The notes below the pieces were generated by a model. It made no database searches. It had not been told where the DNA came from and saw only the letters and a program-made list of their open reading frames with translations. Positions 1 through 10,083 of a DNA stretch of 40,808 nucleotides are shown piece by piece (positions within the stretch are counted from its first letter, which is position 1; each line of letters starts with the position of its first letter). The stretch is from DASUKM01 sp036278735 (GTDB lineage Bacteria; Acidobacteriota; Vicinamibacteria; Vicinamibacterales; 2-12-FULL-66-21), in the NCBI GenBank assembly GCA_036278735.1, contig DASUKM010000052.1:1-40808 (forward strand), in the 5' to 3' direction. A program made the position numbers and the translations under genes.

Positions 1-110
1 GTCTAAAGACCCGCCCTACACCTGTGGCGGGTCTGAAGACCCGCCCTACACCTGTGGCGGGTCTGAAGACCCGCCCTACACCTGTGGCGGGTCTAAAGAC
101 CCGCCCTACA
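1..110. repeat. 30-bp tandem repeat, about 3.7 units
   Basis: Three full 30-bp units and a partial fourth follow one another with almost no variation (GTCTGAAGAC versus GTCTAAAGAC). Each junction forms the palindrome GGCGGGTCTGAAGACCCGCC, an 8-bp stem with a TGAA loop, so the array could fold into a row of small hairpins. Two further diverged units lie at 18001-18054 and a partial one at 214-229. The period is divisible by three, so an open frame runs through it, but there is no sign of a real protein. The window edge cuts the array, so the copy number is a minimum. Confidence 0.9.
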
Positions 111-213
111 CTGACACCCGGCGCGCGCCAGCGCGCCCGCGAAGGAGCGGCGCGGGGCGCAGGGGTCCCCGCGAGCGACCGAGCCGGGGTGCGGGGCGGA
201 GCCCCGCGTGAGC
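111..213. repeat. GC-rich 103-bp element between 16-nt direct repeats (copy 1)
   Basis: A very GC-rich stretch lies between AAAGACCCGCCCTACA (95-110) and GAAGACCCGCCCTACA (214-229). It contains blocks shared with the reverse complement of 22938-23040: GGCGCGGGG, AGGGGTCCCCGCGAG and CGGGGCGGAGCCCCGCG, in the same order, the last being a hairpin. I read it as a second copy of the same dispersed element. The flanking repeat belongs to the tandem family at 1-110, so it is weaker evidence of insertion than in the other copy. Confidence 0.55.
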
Positions 214-235
214 GAAGACCCGCCCTACAGCGTCT

Positions 236-1417
236 CTACACAGTCTCGACGATGGCGGCGATCCCCTGGCCGCCGCCGATGCACGCGGTCACCAGGCCGC
301 GCTTCAGGTGACGCCGGCGCAGTTCGAGCGTCAGCGTCAGCAGCAGCCGGGTGCCGGTCATGCCGAGCGGATGCCCGAGCGCGATCGCGCCGCCGTTCAC
401 GTTCACCTTGTCGCGATCAAGGCCGAGTTCCTTCTCGACCGCCAGATATTGCGCGGCGAACGCCTCGTTCACCTCGATCAAGTCGATGTCGTCGAGCGTC
501 AGGCCGGCGCGCGCCAGGACCTTGCGCGTCGCGGGCGCCGGCCCCATGCCCATCAGCGTCGGCTCGACCCCGACGTACGCCCAGTGCGTCAACCGCGCGA
601 TGGGCGTCAGGCCATGATCGCGCACGCCTTTGTCGGACGCGAGCAGCAGCGCGGCGCCGCCGTCGACGATGCCGCTCGCGTTCCCCGCCGTCACGCACCC
701 GTTCTTGCTGAAGGCCGCCGGCAGCTTCGCCAGCTCCTCCATCGTCGACTCGGGGCGCATGTGGTCGTCCTGCGCGACGACCTCGACGCGCTTGCGCGAC
801 TTGACCTCGACGGGGACGACTTCTTCCTTCAGCCGTCCTGCCTTCCACGCCTTGTCGGCGAGCTGCTGGCTGCGGATCGCGTAGCGGTCCTGCTCCTCGC
901 GCGAGATGCCGTACTTCGCCGCGCAGTTCTCGGCCGTGCCGGCCATCGTGCAGCCGCAGTGGGTATCGAGCAGCGCCGACCACAACGAGTCCTCGAGCTG
1001 TCCCTGTCCAAGCCGCAGGCCGCTGCGCAGCCCGCGGATCACGTGCGGCGCCTGCGTCATATTCTCCATGCCGCCGGTCAGGACGATGTCCGCTTCGCCG
1101 AGCTGAATGAGCTGCGCGCCGTTGACGGCGGCCTGAATGCCCGATCCGCACAGCCGGTTGACGGTCAGGGCGGGCACGTCGATCGGCACGCCCGCCTTGA
1201 GGCCGACGTGACGCGCCCCGTATACCGCGTCGGCGCTGGTCTGCATTACGTTGCCGAAGACGACGTGATCGACGTCCTCCGGCTCGACCCCGGTCCGTTC
1301 CATGGCCGCGCGCGCCGCAATCGCGCCAAGGTCGATCGCCGAGATGTCCTTGAACTTGCCCGCGTATTCCGCCATCGGCGTGCGCGCGCCGCCGAGAATG
1401 TAGACGTCATTCGACAC
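236..1417 (-). CDS. Acetyl-CoA C-acyltransferase (thiolase), first of two
   Basis: Thiolases condense or cleave acyl-CoAs through a Cys/His/Cys active site. All three are visible at the family's usual positions: nucleophile Cys90 in NRLCGSG, His349 in ALGHPLG, and Cys379 in ACIGGGQG. The 393-residue length is standard for the tetrameric thiolase II family. The start is GTG at 1417, preceded by a GGGGGGAG Shine-Dalgarno about 8 nt upstream. It is the third gene of a minus-strand cluster after thiolase 2 (2524-3720) and an isopropylmalate-type dehydrogenase. Whether it works in acetoacetyl-CoA synthesis or beta-oxidation cannot be told from sequence; no hydratase or 3-hydroxyacyl-CoA dehydrogenase is adjacent. 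Confidence 0.93.
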   Translation of the reverse strand: MSNDVYILGGARTPMAEYAGKFKDISAIDLGAIAARAAMERTGVEPEDVDHVVFGNVMQTSADAVYGARHVGLKAGVPIDVPALTVNRLCGSGIQAAVNGAQLIQLGEADIVLTGGMENMTQAPHVIRGLRSGLRLGQGQLEDSLWSALLDTHCGCTMAGTAENCAAKYGISREEQDRYAIRSQQLADKAWKAGRLKEEVVPVEVKSRKRVEVVAQDDHMRPESTMEELAKLPAAFSKNGCVTAGNASGIVDGGAALLLASDKGVRDHGLTPIARLTHWAYVGVEPTLMGMGPAPATRKVLARAGLTLDDIDLIEVNEAFAAQYLAVEKELGLDRDKVNVNGGAIALGHPLGMTGTRLLLTLTLELRRRHLKRGLVTACIGGGQGIAAIVETV

Positions 1418-1429
1418 GGATCAACTCCC

Positions 1430-1451
1430 CCCAAAGCCCAAAGCCCAAAGC

Positions 1452-1461
<10 letters not shown>
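1430..1461. repeat. Short tandem repeat, TTTAGGC / TTTGGGC heptamers
   Basis: On the minus strand this reads as consecutive heptamers GGCTTTA and GGCTTTG. It fills most of the 34-bp gap between the dehydrogenase and thiolase 1 and runs into the dehydrogenase gene, whose last codons (AGG CTT TAG) come from the repeat. The same family, in the other orientation, occurs at 39497-39537. Confidence 0.8.
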
Positions 1462-2501
<1,040 letters not shown>

Positions 2502-2523
2502 GGCAGGTGCCGCAGACGTCGCC

Positions 2524-3720
2524 TCAGCATGCTTCAATTGCCATCGCCATTCCCATGCCGCCGCTCACACACAGCGTCGCGAGGCCGCGTCGCGCGCCGC
2601 GTCTCATCATCTCGTACAGCAGCGTGACGACGATCCGGGTGCCGGTACACCCGATGGGATGCCCCAGCGCGATCGCGCCGCCGTTGACGTTCACCTTCTC
2701 CACCGGGATCGGCAGATCGCGGAGGACCGCCAGCGCCTGTGCCGCGAAGGCTTCGTTCAGTTCGACGAGATCGAAAGACTCGAGCGCCAGACCTGTACGC
2801 GCCAGCAACTTCTTGACGGCAGGCACCGGCCCAATTCCCATGCGCCGCGGATCCACGCCGGCACTCGCCCATCCCACGACCCGCGCCAGCGGCTTGGCGC
2901 CGTCCCGGCGCGCCCGTTCGGCGCTCATCAGCACGACCGCCGCGCCGCCATCCGTGATCCCCGAAGACGAACCGGCGGTGATCACGCCCGCCTCCTTGGC
3001 GAACACCGGCGCCAGCTTCTTCAGGCTCTCGGTCGTCGTCTGCGGCCGCGGATGCTCGTCGGCCTCGACCGTCACCGTGCGCCCTTTCGCGCCGGCGACC
3101 GTAACGGGCGCGATCTCGTCGCGAAAGCGCCCGGCGGCCATCGCCTCGGCCGTCCGACGCTGGCTCTCGAGCGCGTAGGCGTCGGAGGCCTCGCGCGTGA
3201 TGCCGTACTCGCGCGCGAGCGCCTCGGCCGTCTCCCCCATCACCATCCCGCAGATCGAACACGTGAAGCCGTCGCGATACATCGCGTCGACGAGCGCGAA
3301 GTCCCCCATGCGATGGCCCCAGCGCGCGTCCTCCGCGTCGATCAGGTACGGCATGCGGCTCATCGATTCGATCCCGCCCGCGAGCACCACGTCCGCCTCG
3401 CCGAGCATGATCGTCTGCGCCCCTGTCGCGATCGTCTGCATCCCCGAGGCGCACGCCTTGTTGATCGTCTGGGCCGGAACGCGGTCCGGCACACCGGCTC
3501 GCGCGCCGACCTGCCGGGCAGGATTCGGCCCGGAGCCTGCCTGACGGCCGTGGCCCATCAGGACCTCGTCAATGGCGTCCGGCGTGACGCCCGCACGGTC
3601 CATCGCCGCCCGCGCCGCGACGGCCCCCAGTTCCGCCGGGTGCACGTTGCGGAACGCGCCCCCGTAGCGTCCAATCGGCGTCCGCGCCGCCCCGACGATG
3701 ACGACCTCCGGCAGTGGCAT
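2524..3720 (-). CDS. Acetyl-CoA C-acyltransferase (thiolase), second of two
   Basis: A full-length thiolase of 398 residues with nucleophilic Cys90 (NKACASG), His354 (LGHPIGCTG) and Cys384 (LCVSGGMG). It starts at ATG 3720 and is the first gene of the cluster; the dehydrogenase ATG lies 22 nt after its stop. It resembles the thiolase at 236-1417 in layout but differs through the substrate loop and has Met/Ala-rich C-terminal residues, so the pair is paralogous rather than a recent duplication. Substrate chain length cannot be inferred from what is visible. Confidence 0.93.
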   Translation of the reverse strand: MPLPEVVIVGAARTPIGRYGGAFRNVHPAELGAVAARAAMDRAGVTPDAIDEVLMGHGRQAGSGPNPARQVGARAGVPDRVPAQTINKACASGMQTIATGAQTIMLGEADVVLAGGIESMSRMPYLIDAEDARWGHRMGDFALVDAMYRDGFTCSICGMVMGETAEALAREYGITREASDAYALESQRRTAEAMAAGRFRDEIAPVTVAGAKGRTVTVEADEHPRPQTTTESLKKLAPVFAKEAGVITAGSSSGITDGGAAVVLMSAERARRDGAKPLARVVGWASAGVDPRRMGIGPVPAVKKLLARTGLALESFDLVELNEAFAAQALAVLRDLPIPVEKVNVNGGAIALGHPIGCTGTRIVVTLLYEMMRRGARRGLATLCVSGGMGMAMAIEAC

Positions 3721-3727
3721 ATCCGTT

Positions 3728-3822
3728 CAATGATATCGGATGACGGATATCGGATATCGGATGACGGATGACGGATGATGGAGGACGGAGGGCGGAGGAC
3801 GGAGGGCGGAGGGGCGGGGGGC
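3728..3822. repeat. Low-complexity tandem repeats (GGATATCGGATGAC and GGAGGACGGAGGGC words)
   Basis: The gap between thiolase 2 and the membrane protein consists of two short-period repeats: words of the type GGATATCGGATGACGGAT (3730-3778), then purine-rich GGACGGAGGGCGGA words (3780-3815). There is no coding potential that I would support and no clear terminator hairpin. Confidence 0.8.
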
Positions 3823-3837
3823 GTCCAAAGGCCCGGC

Positions 3838-5790
3838 CTACCGGGCCACCGGGAGCGCGCCGGCGTTCGACGTCATCGAACCGAAGTCGGAGGGCCAGGC
3901 GGAGAGCGGCGCGTCGAGCGCGGATTGGAGCGGGCTGTTGGGATACGCCGCCGCGGCGGAGCGCAGCAGCGCCCGCGCCTGCTCCTCCTTCCCATCGTCG
4001 CGATCCCACAGCGCAAGGACGACGTTGATGGCGGGCTCGAGGCGGCGTTCGGTGGGAAGGCTGGTGAGCCAGGCGACGGCATCGGCGCGGCGCCTGAGCA
4101 GGCGATAGCACTCGAGCAGCAGCGCGTCGGCAAACCCGCTCGGGGCAAGATCCAAGTACTTGCGCGCGAGGCGCAGCGCGACATCCGTGCGTCGCAGTTC
4201 CTGGGCGCGAATCACTTGATCCGCGAGCGCCGAGTCGTACACCGCGAAAGGACGCGCCGCGGGCGCGAAGCCCCGTCCCCAGAAGTTCCACCGCGGCGGC
4301 CGCGCAATCTTCTCCGCCTCCGCCGGCGACAGTGGCGGCACGGGGACGATGTCGGGGCGGGCGGAGGACCAGGGAGGCCGCTGAAGTTGCGCGGCGATCG
4401 CCGGCGGATTTCCCCGCGATGCATTCCAGAACCAGGGCAGCACGACGAAGGGAGAAGCCGACGGCACGGTCGCGAGCACTTGATCGGGCGGCACCAGCGT
4501 GCGCCCGTCCTGATCGCGCCTGGCAAAGCGCGGCACGCGCAGCGCGATGGCCGGGTCGGACGGCCACGCGCATTGCCACATGTACCGGACGACCGGCGTC
4601 GGATTCTGCAGCAGCGGCGGCAGATTGATCGCGATTGACGCGGCGACCAGGACGTACGCGGCAGGCCGAGGCCAGCGCGCGATCTCGACCGCCGCCAGCG
4701 CTCCGAGGAGCGGAACCGCGGGGACGAGCAGACGCGGCCCCCAGCCGTCGACGCCGTGCCACGCCCACCACGGCGCCGCGAGCGCGAGCAGCGCAACGAA
4801 CGGCAGCAGGGCTCCGAGCGCCGATTCCCGCGCGGCACGATCGCGCCACGTCCGGGTCCCCGCGACGACTGCCACGGCGAGCGCCGGAAAGTACAGCAGC
4901 AGCCCTTTGTCGGGGCCGGCGAGCAGACGCCAGAGCCCGTCGACAAACGGATGCGTGAAGCCCTCGCCCGCGTACGACGCGAACGGGCGGCCGAAGCGCG
5001 CCACCTCGAACCAGAGCCACACCGCAACAATGGGGAGAAGGCCGCCGCCGGCGAGCGCCAGCAAACGGCGTCGGCGGGGGGTCGGCGTCACCATCGGCAA
5101 CAGCGTGAGGGGCGCGACGACAGCGAGGCTGGATTTCGTGAGGATGGCGATCCCCACGCAGGCGCCAGCCATCACCGCCGCGCCGGGACGGGACGTGCGC
5201 CGCGCAATCAGCGCCGAGGTAAACGCGCCGATCAGCGCGGCCGCCTGGAGCGGTTCGGAGAGCGCCGTCCCCACGTACGACCCGAGTGGAGACGCAAGGG
5301 TTGCGAGCAGAATGGCAAACTGCTGACCGGCGAGACCGGCCCCCAGCTCGCGCGCGGCCATGCCGGCCAGCAGCGCAGCCGCGAAGAGGAAGCACCAGGG
5401 TGCGATGAGGAAGAGCGGCTGCGACGAGCCGGCCCCCAGGCGCCGCTCGACGGCGGGCGCGAGGGCCGCGGCGGGCACCTGGGCGAACGACATCCCGAGG
5501 CCGTAGCGCGAAACGCTGTCTCCCTCCGGCCGCCGCACCGTCAGGTCGCGGTCGCGCGCCTGCCCGAGACTGCCGGTCTCGCTGACCGCGACTGCCGTGA
5601 AGATCATCTGCCGGCCGTCGGCAATCAGCCCCACCTCGCGGTCATCCGTCGTCCCCCAGAGGACGAGGGCAACGAGCAGCAACAGCCAGGCGTGCGTGCG
5701 CCAGAACGGCCGCTCGCGCGGTCGAGGCGGGGTGCCGGGACGGACATGTGCGGTCGCCTGGGATCGGCGCGGTTTCCTGTGCGCGGGCAC
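3838..5790 (-). CDS. Polytopic membrane protein, GT39/PMT-like, with C-terminal helical repeats
   Basis: About 650 residues. The first two thirds are strongly hydrophobic with many membrane segments (for example LLLLVALVLWG, FLFAAALLAGMAA, LLALAGGGLLPIVAVWLWF), a layout typical of GT-C glycosyltransferases that use polyprenyl-linked sugars. A loop with acidic residues (TTDDREVGLIADGRQ) follows the first helix, as in that class, but no decisive catalytic motif is seen. The last 150 residues are soluble and look TPR-like (VALRLARKYLDL, ADALLLECYRLLRRRADAV). Start is uncertain: GTG 5790 is chosen because it leaves a short basic N-terminus before the first helix; TTG 5856 would add 22 residues. 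A lipid-linked sugar transferase is a guess. Confidence 0.7.
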   Translation of the reverse strand: MPAHRKPRRSQATAHVRPGTPPRPRERPFWRTHAWLLLLVALVLWGTTDDREVGLIADGRQMIFTAVAVSETGSLGQARDRDLTVRRPEGDSVSRYGLGMSFAQVPAAALAPAVERRLGAGSSQPLFLIAPWCFLFAAALLAGMAARELGAGLAGQQFAILLATLASPLGSYVGTALSEPLQAAALIGAFTSALIARRTSRPGAAVMAGACVGIAILTKSSLAVVAPLTLLPMVTPTPRRRRLLALAGGGLLPIVAVWLWFEVARFGRPFASYAGEGFTHPFVDGLWRLLAGPDKGLLLYFPALAVAVVAGTRTWRDRAARESALGALLPFVALLALAAPWWAWHGVDGWGPRLLVPAVPLLGALAAVEIARWPRPAAYVLVAASIAINLPPLLQNPTPVVRYMWQCAWPSDPAIALRVPRFARRDQDGRTLVPPDQVLATVPSASPFVVLPWFWNASRGNPPAIAAQLQRPPWSSARPDIVPVPPLSPAEAEKIARPPRWNFWGRGFAPAARPFAVYDSALADQVIRAQELRRTDVALRLARKYLDLAPSGFADALLLECYRLLRRRADAVAWLTSLPTERRLEPAINVVLALWDRDDGKEEQARALLRSAAAAYPNSPLQSALDAPLSAWPSDFGSMTSNAGALPVAR

Positions 5791-6052
5791 GGCGCGGCAT
5801 CGTAGCAGAGTCCAGGAAGTCGCGGTTTCTCCGGAAATGCGTAGCACGACATCCAAATTGTCGGATTCGTGCGGTATTGGCCCGCCAAGTCAGGCGAGTT
5901 TACGGGCATTTCCCCCTTTCGAGCGGCTCGGCGGTCCGGGTACACGGCGTGCTACTGTCGCCAAGCGGGAGGAGTGTGCGCTACCTCCCTGCCTGCAAGG
6001 CGCGAGTCTTCAGGTTCTTCGCCTTTCATACTTACAGGAGGATGGGTACACC

Positions 6053-9000
6053 ATGCGTTTACGCACTGTCGTAGCGCTCTTTGCGCTACTGCTGCTGGCA
6101 TATCCCGCGGCAGCGCAGGAGCAGCGCGGATCGATTGAAGGCACCGTCAAGGACACGTCCGGCGCCGTGCTGCCGGGGGTGACCGTTACTGTCACGAACG
6201 GCCAGGGCATCACGGTGACCGCCGTTTCGGACGCGCAGGGCGTCTATCGCTTCCCGTCGCTGCTGCCCGGCACTTACACGGTCTCGGCGGAGCTGCAAGG
6301 CTTCCAGCCCGGGAAGACGCCGAACGTCATCGTCCAGCTCGGCCAGATCAAGAAGGTTGACTTCGGTCTGTCGGTCGGGGGCGTCAGCGAAAACGTACAG
6401 GTGACGGCGGAGTCGCCGCTCGTCGACGTCAAGCAGAGCACGCGCGCGACCGATATCACCGCGGAGCGCGTGAGCCTGCTGCCGCACGACAACAACTTCA
6501 CCTCGCTCGTGACGCAGGCCCCCGGGGCCAGCGAGGAAGCGAAGTCCGGCGGCATCATGATCGACGGCTCGTCGGCGGCAGAGAACCGCTACGTGATCGA
6601 CGGCATGGAGACCACCGACATCATTCACGGGCAGTCGCAGAAGAACCTGCTGACCGACTTCGTCGACGAAGTGCAGGTCAAGTCCAGCGGCTACCCGGCC
6701 GAGTACGGCGGCTCCACCGGCGGCGTGATCAACGTCATCACGAAGAGCGGCACCAACAACTTCTCGGGCACCGCGCTCACGTACTTCCAGGGATCGAGCA
6801 CGGAGGGTGCGGCCAACAAGTCGCTGCGCTACAACCCGACCGATGCGAGCATCGCCGAGTACCACACGTACCCGAACGACGACAACACGCGGTTCGAGCC
6901 GGGCGGCTCGCTGGGCGGCCCGATCTTCCGGAACCGCGCGTGGTTCTATGGCGCGTATCAGCCGGCGCTGACTCGAATCGATCGTACGGTCAATGCGGAG
7001 ACCAGCGGCATCGCGAAGGCCACGCCGTCCAACACGATCCAGCATCAAAAGGTGCAGTATCTGCTCGCCGACGAGACGATGCAGTTCGGGGACAAGCTGC
7101 GGACCCGCATCGCGTACAACAACAGCTGGAGCCAGACGAAGGGCCAGCTGGCGCGGACGACCGGCAGCGACAAGCCCGGCACCGACTACACGAAGGGCAC
7201 GAACTTCCCCAACTGGACCCTCTCGGGCCAGGCGGACTACGTGGTGACGCCGAAGTTCCTGATCGGCGTGCGCGCCGGCCGGTTCCTGTACGACACGCAC
7301 GACTTCAACGTCATCGATCAGGCGCAGTTCAACTTCTCGAACGGCACGTCGAACATCGGGATGCCGGGCGTGCCCGAGAGCGAGCAGCACCAGGGGGGCT
7401 TCGCGAGCATTCCGTCCAACAGCGCCACGAAGTACGACACACGGACGCGCAACTTCGCGCAGGTCGATGCGACCTACTACGGGCACTTCGCGGGGGACCA
7501 TCAGATCAAGGGCGGCGTGCAGATCGATCGCCGCGCGGAGAACATCAACACCGGCAACCTCGAGAACATCGTCAATATCCGGTGGGGGCTGTCCTATAAG
7601 GGACAGTCAGGGCCCTTCGGATACTACGAGCTGCGCAGCAACGCGCCGTTCCCGCGCCAGGGCATCATCACGCAGGGGAAGGTCCAGTCGAACGTGACCG
7701 GGATCTTCCTGCAGGATCAGTGGTCGGTGAACGACAAGCTGACCGTCAACGGCGGCGTCCGGACGGAAAGCGAGAACGTGCCGGCGTACGCGACCGGCCC
7801 CGGCGTAGCGGCCAACCCGATCGACTTCAGCATGGCCGACAAGATCGCGCCGCGCGCCGGGTTCGCCTACGACATCAAGGGAGACGGCCGCTGGAAGGCC
7901 TACGGATCGTGGGGCGTGTTCTACGACATCTTCAAGCTGGAACTGCCGCAGGGCTCCTTCGGCGGCCAGAAGTGGATCTCGTACTACTACACGCTCGACA
8001 CGCCGAACTTCGAGACGGTGCGCGACAGCCCGGACTGCCCGCCGGCGTGCTCCGGCACGCAGATCGGCAACTCGGTCGACTTCCGCGCCGTGTCGGTGAC
8101 GCCCGGCGTGAACATCGAACCGAACATCAAGCCGATGCGCTCGCAGGAGGTCACCTTCGGTCTCGAGCACCAGCTCGGGCCCGTGACGGCCGTCAGCGCG
8201 CGGTACATCCACAAGCAGTTGAACCGCGGCATCGAAGACGTCGGCGACCTCGGTCCTGACGGCGAGGCGTACATCATCGCGAACCCCGGCGAAGGCATCG
8301 TGCAGCAGTTCGACATCTCGACGGGCACGAGCTTGTACGCGCCTCAGGGCGGAACCGACCTGACGCAGACGCTGCCGAAGCCGAAGCGCAACTACGACGC
8401 GGTGGAACTGGACTTCACCAAGCGCCTCGCGAACAACTGGTCGTTCTACGGCAGCTACACCTGGAGCCGCGATTGGGGCAACTATCCAGGTCTGTCGGAG
8501 TCCGACGAAAACGGGCGCAGCGACCCGAACGTCGGCCGCAGCTACGACTATCCGGCGGAGCTGTTCAACGGACAGGGGCAGCCGAATTACGGCGTGCTCC
8601 CGACCGATCGCACCAACGCGGTGAAGCTCTCGGCGCTGTACCAGTTCGCGTGGGGCACGAGCGTCGGGGTCAACACCTTCATCGAGAGCGGGACGCCCGT
8701 GAACCGCCAGGTGCCGATCATCTCGCCGGACAACTACCCGGTCTACTACCTGGGCCGGGGCAGCGACGGCCGCCTGCCCATGTTGTCGCGAACCGACCTG
8801 TACGTGCAGCACAGCTTCCGCGTCGGCGGGACCCGTTCGGTCACGCTCAGCGCGAACGTGCTCAACCTGTTCAACCAGCGAACGCCGATCAACCGGGTCG
8901 ACACGATGGCGAACGGCGGCGGCCTTCCCAACGCGCCTGGGTTCTACCAGGAGGGCGCATTCTACGCGGGTCAGTTGAATTTCGATCAGCTGATCGCCGC

Positions 9001-9103
9001 GGCGGAGGCTTCGGGAGATCTGACGCCCAATTCGGAGTTCCTGATGAACAACGACTTCCAGGATCCGATTCAGGCACGGTTCGGCATCAAGTTCAGCTTC
9101 TGA
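6053..9103 (+). CDS. TonB-dependent receptor, Oar-like, with carboxypeptidase-regulatory N-terminus (first of two)
   Basis: Outer-membrane transporter of 1016 residues. A signal peptide (LFALLLLAYPAAAQ) precedes a carboxypeptidase-regulatory beta-sandwich (residues about 25-105, GSIEGTVKDTSGAVLPGVTV), a plug (about 115-230, with RYVIDGMETTD and VKSSGYPAEYGGSTGGVIN), and a long beta-barrel ending in the aromatic KFSF typical of outer-membrane proteins. The start ATG 6053 has AGGAGG at 6036-6041. The 262 nt upstream show no promoter that I can defend. A 12-bp terminator-like hairpin follows at 9125. Substrate is unknown; no TonB/ExbBD or degradative enzymes are adjacent. Paralogue at 10227-13424. 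Confidence 0.92.
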   Translation: MRLRTVVALFALLLLAYPAAAQEQRGSIEGTVKDTSGAVLPGVTVTVTNGQGITVTAVSDAQGVYRFPSLLPGTYTVSAELQGFQPGKTPNVIVQLGQIKKVDFGLSVGGVSENVQVTAESPLVDVKQSTRATDITAERVSLLPHDNNFTSLVTQAPGASEEAKSGGIMIDGSSAAENRYVIDGMETTDIIHGQSQKNLLTDFVDEVQVKSSGYPAEYGGSTGGVINVITKSGTNNFSGTALTYFQGSSTEGAANKSLRYNPTDASIAEYHTYPNDDNTRFEPGGSLGGPIFRNRAWFYGAYQPALTRIDRTVNAETSGIAKATPSNTIQHQKVQYLLADETMQFGDKLRTRIAYNNSWSQTKGQLARTTGSDKPGTDYTKGTNFPNWTLSGQADYVVTPKFLIGVRAGRFLYDTHDFNVIDQAQFNFSNGTSNIGMPGVPESEQHQGGFASIPSNSATKYDTRTRNFAQVDATYYGHFAGDHQIKGGVQIDRRAENINTGNLENIVNIRWGLSYKGQSGPFGYYELRSNAPFPRQGIITQGKVQSNVTGIFLQDQWSVNDKLTVNGGVRTESENVPAYATGPGVAANPIDFSMADKIAPRAGFAYDIKGDGRWKAYGSWGVFYDIFKLELPQGSFGGQKWISYYYTLDTPNFETVRDSPDCPPACSGTQIGNSVDFRAVSVTPGVNIEPNIKPMRSQEVTFGLEHQLGPVTAVSARYIHKQLNRGIEDVGDLGPDGEAYIIANPGEGIVQQFDISTGTSLYAPQGGTDLTQTLPKPKRNYDAVELDFTKRLANNWSFYGSYTWSRDWGNYPGLSESDENGRSDPNVGRSYDYPAELFNGQGQPNYGVLPTDRTNAVKLSALYQFAWGTSVGVNTFIESGTPVNRQVPIISPDNYPVYYLGRGSDGRLPMLSRTDLYVQHSFRVGGTRSVTLSANVLNLFNQRTPINRVDTMANGGGLPNAPGFYQEGAFYAGQLNFDQLIAAAEASGDLTPNSEFLMNNDFQDPIQARFGIKFSF

Positions 9104-9124
9104 ACGCGTCCGGACGTATACTGG

Positions 9125-9162
9125 CGCCCCGCAGGGTTCGTCCCTGCGGGGCGTTTCCTTTT
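9125..9162 (+). terminator. Intrinsic terminator after receptor 1
   Basis: A perfect 12-bp stem, CGCCCCGCAGGG (9125-9136) against CCCTGCGGGGCG (9142-9153), with a TTCGT loop, followed by a T-rich tail TTTCCTTTT. The tail directly abuts the GGAGG of the next gene, so it may act as a partial terminator or attenuator between receptor and TPR gene. Confidence 0.85.
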
Positions 9163-9172
9163 GGAGGTGCAC

Positions 9173-9946
9173 ATGACGTTTCTCTTCTGCGTCCTCCTGC
9201 TCGCCGGTCCGCTTCCCCAACAGGCAGCCACCCTCTCGCCGTTCCCGCTCCTGACCCAGACGGTCAAGCCGGCCGATCGCCACCTCGCCGAAGTGCACTA
9301 CGAGAACGGCTGGAGCGCGATTGGCAACGAATCCTTCGAGGAGGCCGTCAAGGAATTCGACGCGGCCATCAAGCTCAACCCGAGACTCACGCTCGCCTAC
9401 TACGGCCTCGGGCGCGCGTACATGGACCTGCACCGCTACGTCGAGGCGACCGCCGCGTACGAGCGCTGCCAGGAATTGTTCGAGGCGCGCACCAGCGACA
9501 AGCTCGCGAATGCATTCGAGGCCGACATGAGTCAGCAGGAGGACCGGAACGAGACGGAGATCGCGGTCCGGCGGCTCTCGGCGGCGGGTCCCTCCGGATC
9601 GAACAGCCTGATGGCGAAGCAACTGCAGGCGTACGCCGTTCGGAAACAAGTGCAGCGCAACCAGTTACAGGATCTCTCGCTGGCGAGTGCAGTGCCGCCG
9701 TTCGTCACGCTGGCGCTCGGGAGCGCCTACTTCCGCTCGGATCGGCTGCCGGACGCGGAGCGCGCCTACAAGGCCACGCTGCAGGCCGACCCGAAGACGG
9801 GCGAAGCGTGGAACAATCTGGCCGCGCTGTACCTGATGACGGCGCGCTACGACGAGGCGGCGGCGGCCGTCAAGGCCGCCGAGAAGGACGGCTTCCACGT
9901 GAACCCGCAGATGAAGGACGACATCAAGCGCCATCGCGCGAAGTAG
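9173..9946 (+). CDS. Exported TPR protein
   Basis: 257 residues from ATG 9173, with GGAGG at 9163-9167 fixing the start. The first 20 residues (FLFCVLLLAGPLP) look like a signal peptide or lipoprotein-type leader without a convincing lipobox. Two helical-repeat blocks follow: residues about 40-100 (ENGWSAIGNESFEEAVKEFDAAIKLNP type) and about 180-245 (LGSAYFRSDRLPDAERAY, AWNNLAALYLMTARYDEA), matching the TPR pattern. A Gln-rich linker separates them. It sits between two TonB-dependent receptors on the same strand, so a periplasmic scaffold role linked to these receptors is plausible but unproven. Confidence 0.85.
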   Translation: MTFLFCVLLLAGPLPQQAATLSPFPLLTQTVKPADRHLAEVHYENGWSAIGNESFEEAVKEFDAAIKLNPRLTLAYYGLGRAYMDLHRYVEATAAYERCQELFEARTSDKLANAFEADMSQQEDRNETEIAVRRLSAAGPSGSNSLMAKQLQAYAVRKQVQRNQLQDLSLASAVPPFVTLALGSAYFRSDRLPDAERAYKATLQADPKTGEAWNNLAALYLMTARYDEAAAAVKAAEKDGFHVNPQMKDDIKRHRAK

Positions 9947-9960
9947 GCGCGGCCCCCGGT

Positions 9961-10083
9961 TCTACAGGAGATCAGGAGGCCTCTTGCCCCTCCTGGCCGC
10001 CTCCAACCGGCTCCTGGTCTCCTGATCCCCTGCGAAAACCCGCGGCGGCAGGCGCCGATCGAAGCAGCACCGGCGCGCCGCTG
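9961..10083. repeat. Dispersed intergenic repeat with ATCAGGAG/CTCCTGAT arms (copy A)
   Basis: CTACAGGAGATCAGGAGG at the left and CTCCTGGTCTCCTGATC at the right can pair, making a long imperfect hairpin; a conserved tail GGCGCCGATCGAAGCAGCAC follows. The same blocks recur at 13473-13490 and 13621-13714. The spacer after the left arm is about 15 bp here, versus 130 bp in copy B. The region 10084-10226 between the repeat and the next gene shows no promoter that I can support. Confidence 0.85.

Noticed and set aside
1..110. Possible CRISPR array
   Set aside because: The 30-bp units are contiguous with no variable spacers, and no cas gene is near.
2502..2537. TTG 2537 as start of the LeuB-like gene
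   Set aside because: ATG 2501 gives the usual short N-terminus before GDGIG, while TTG would overlap the thiolase and add residues with no family match.
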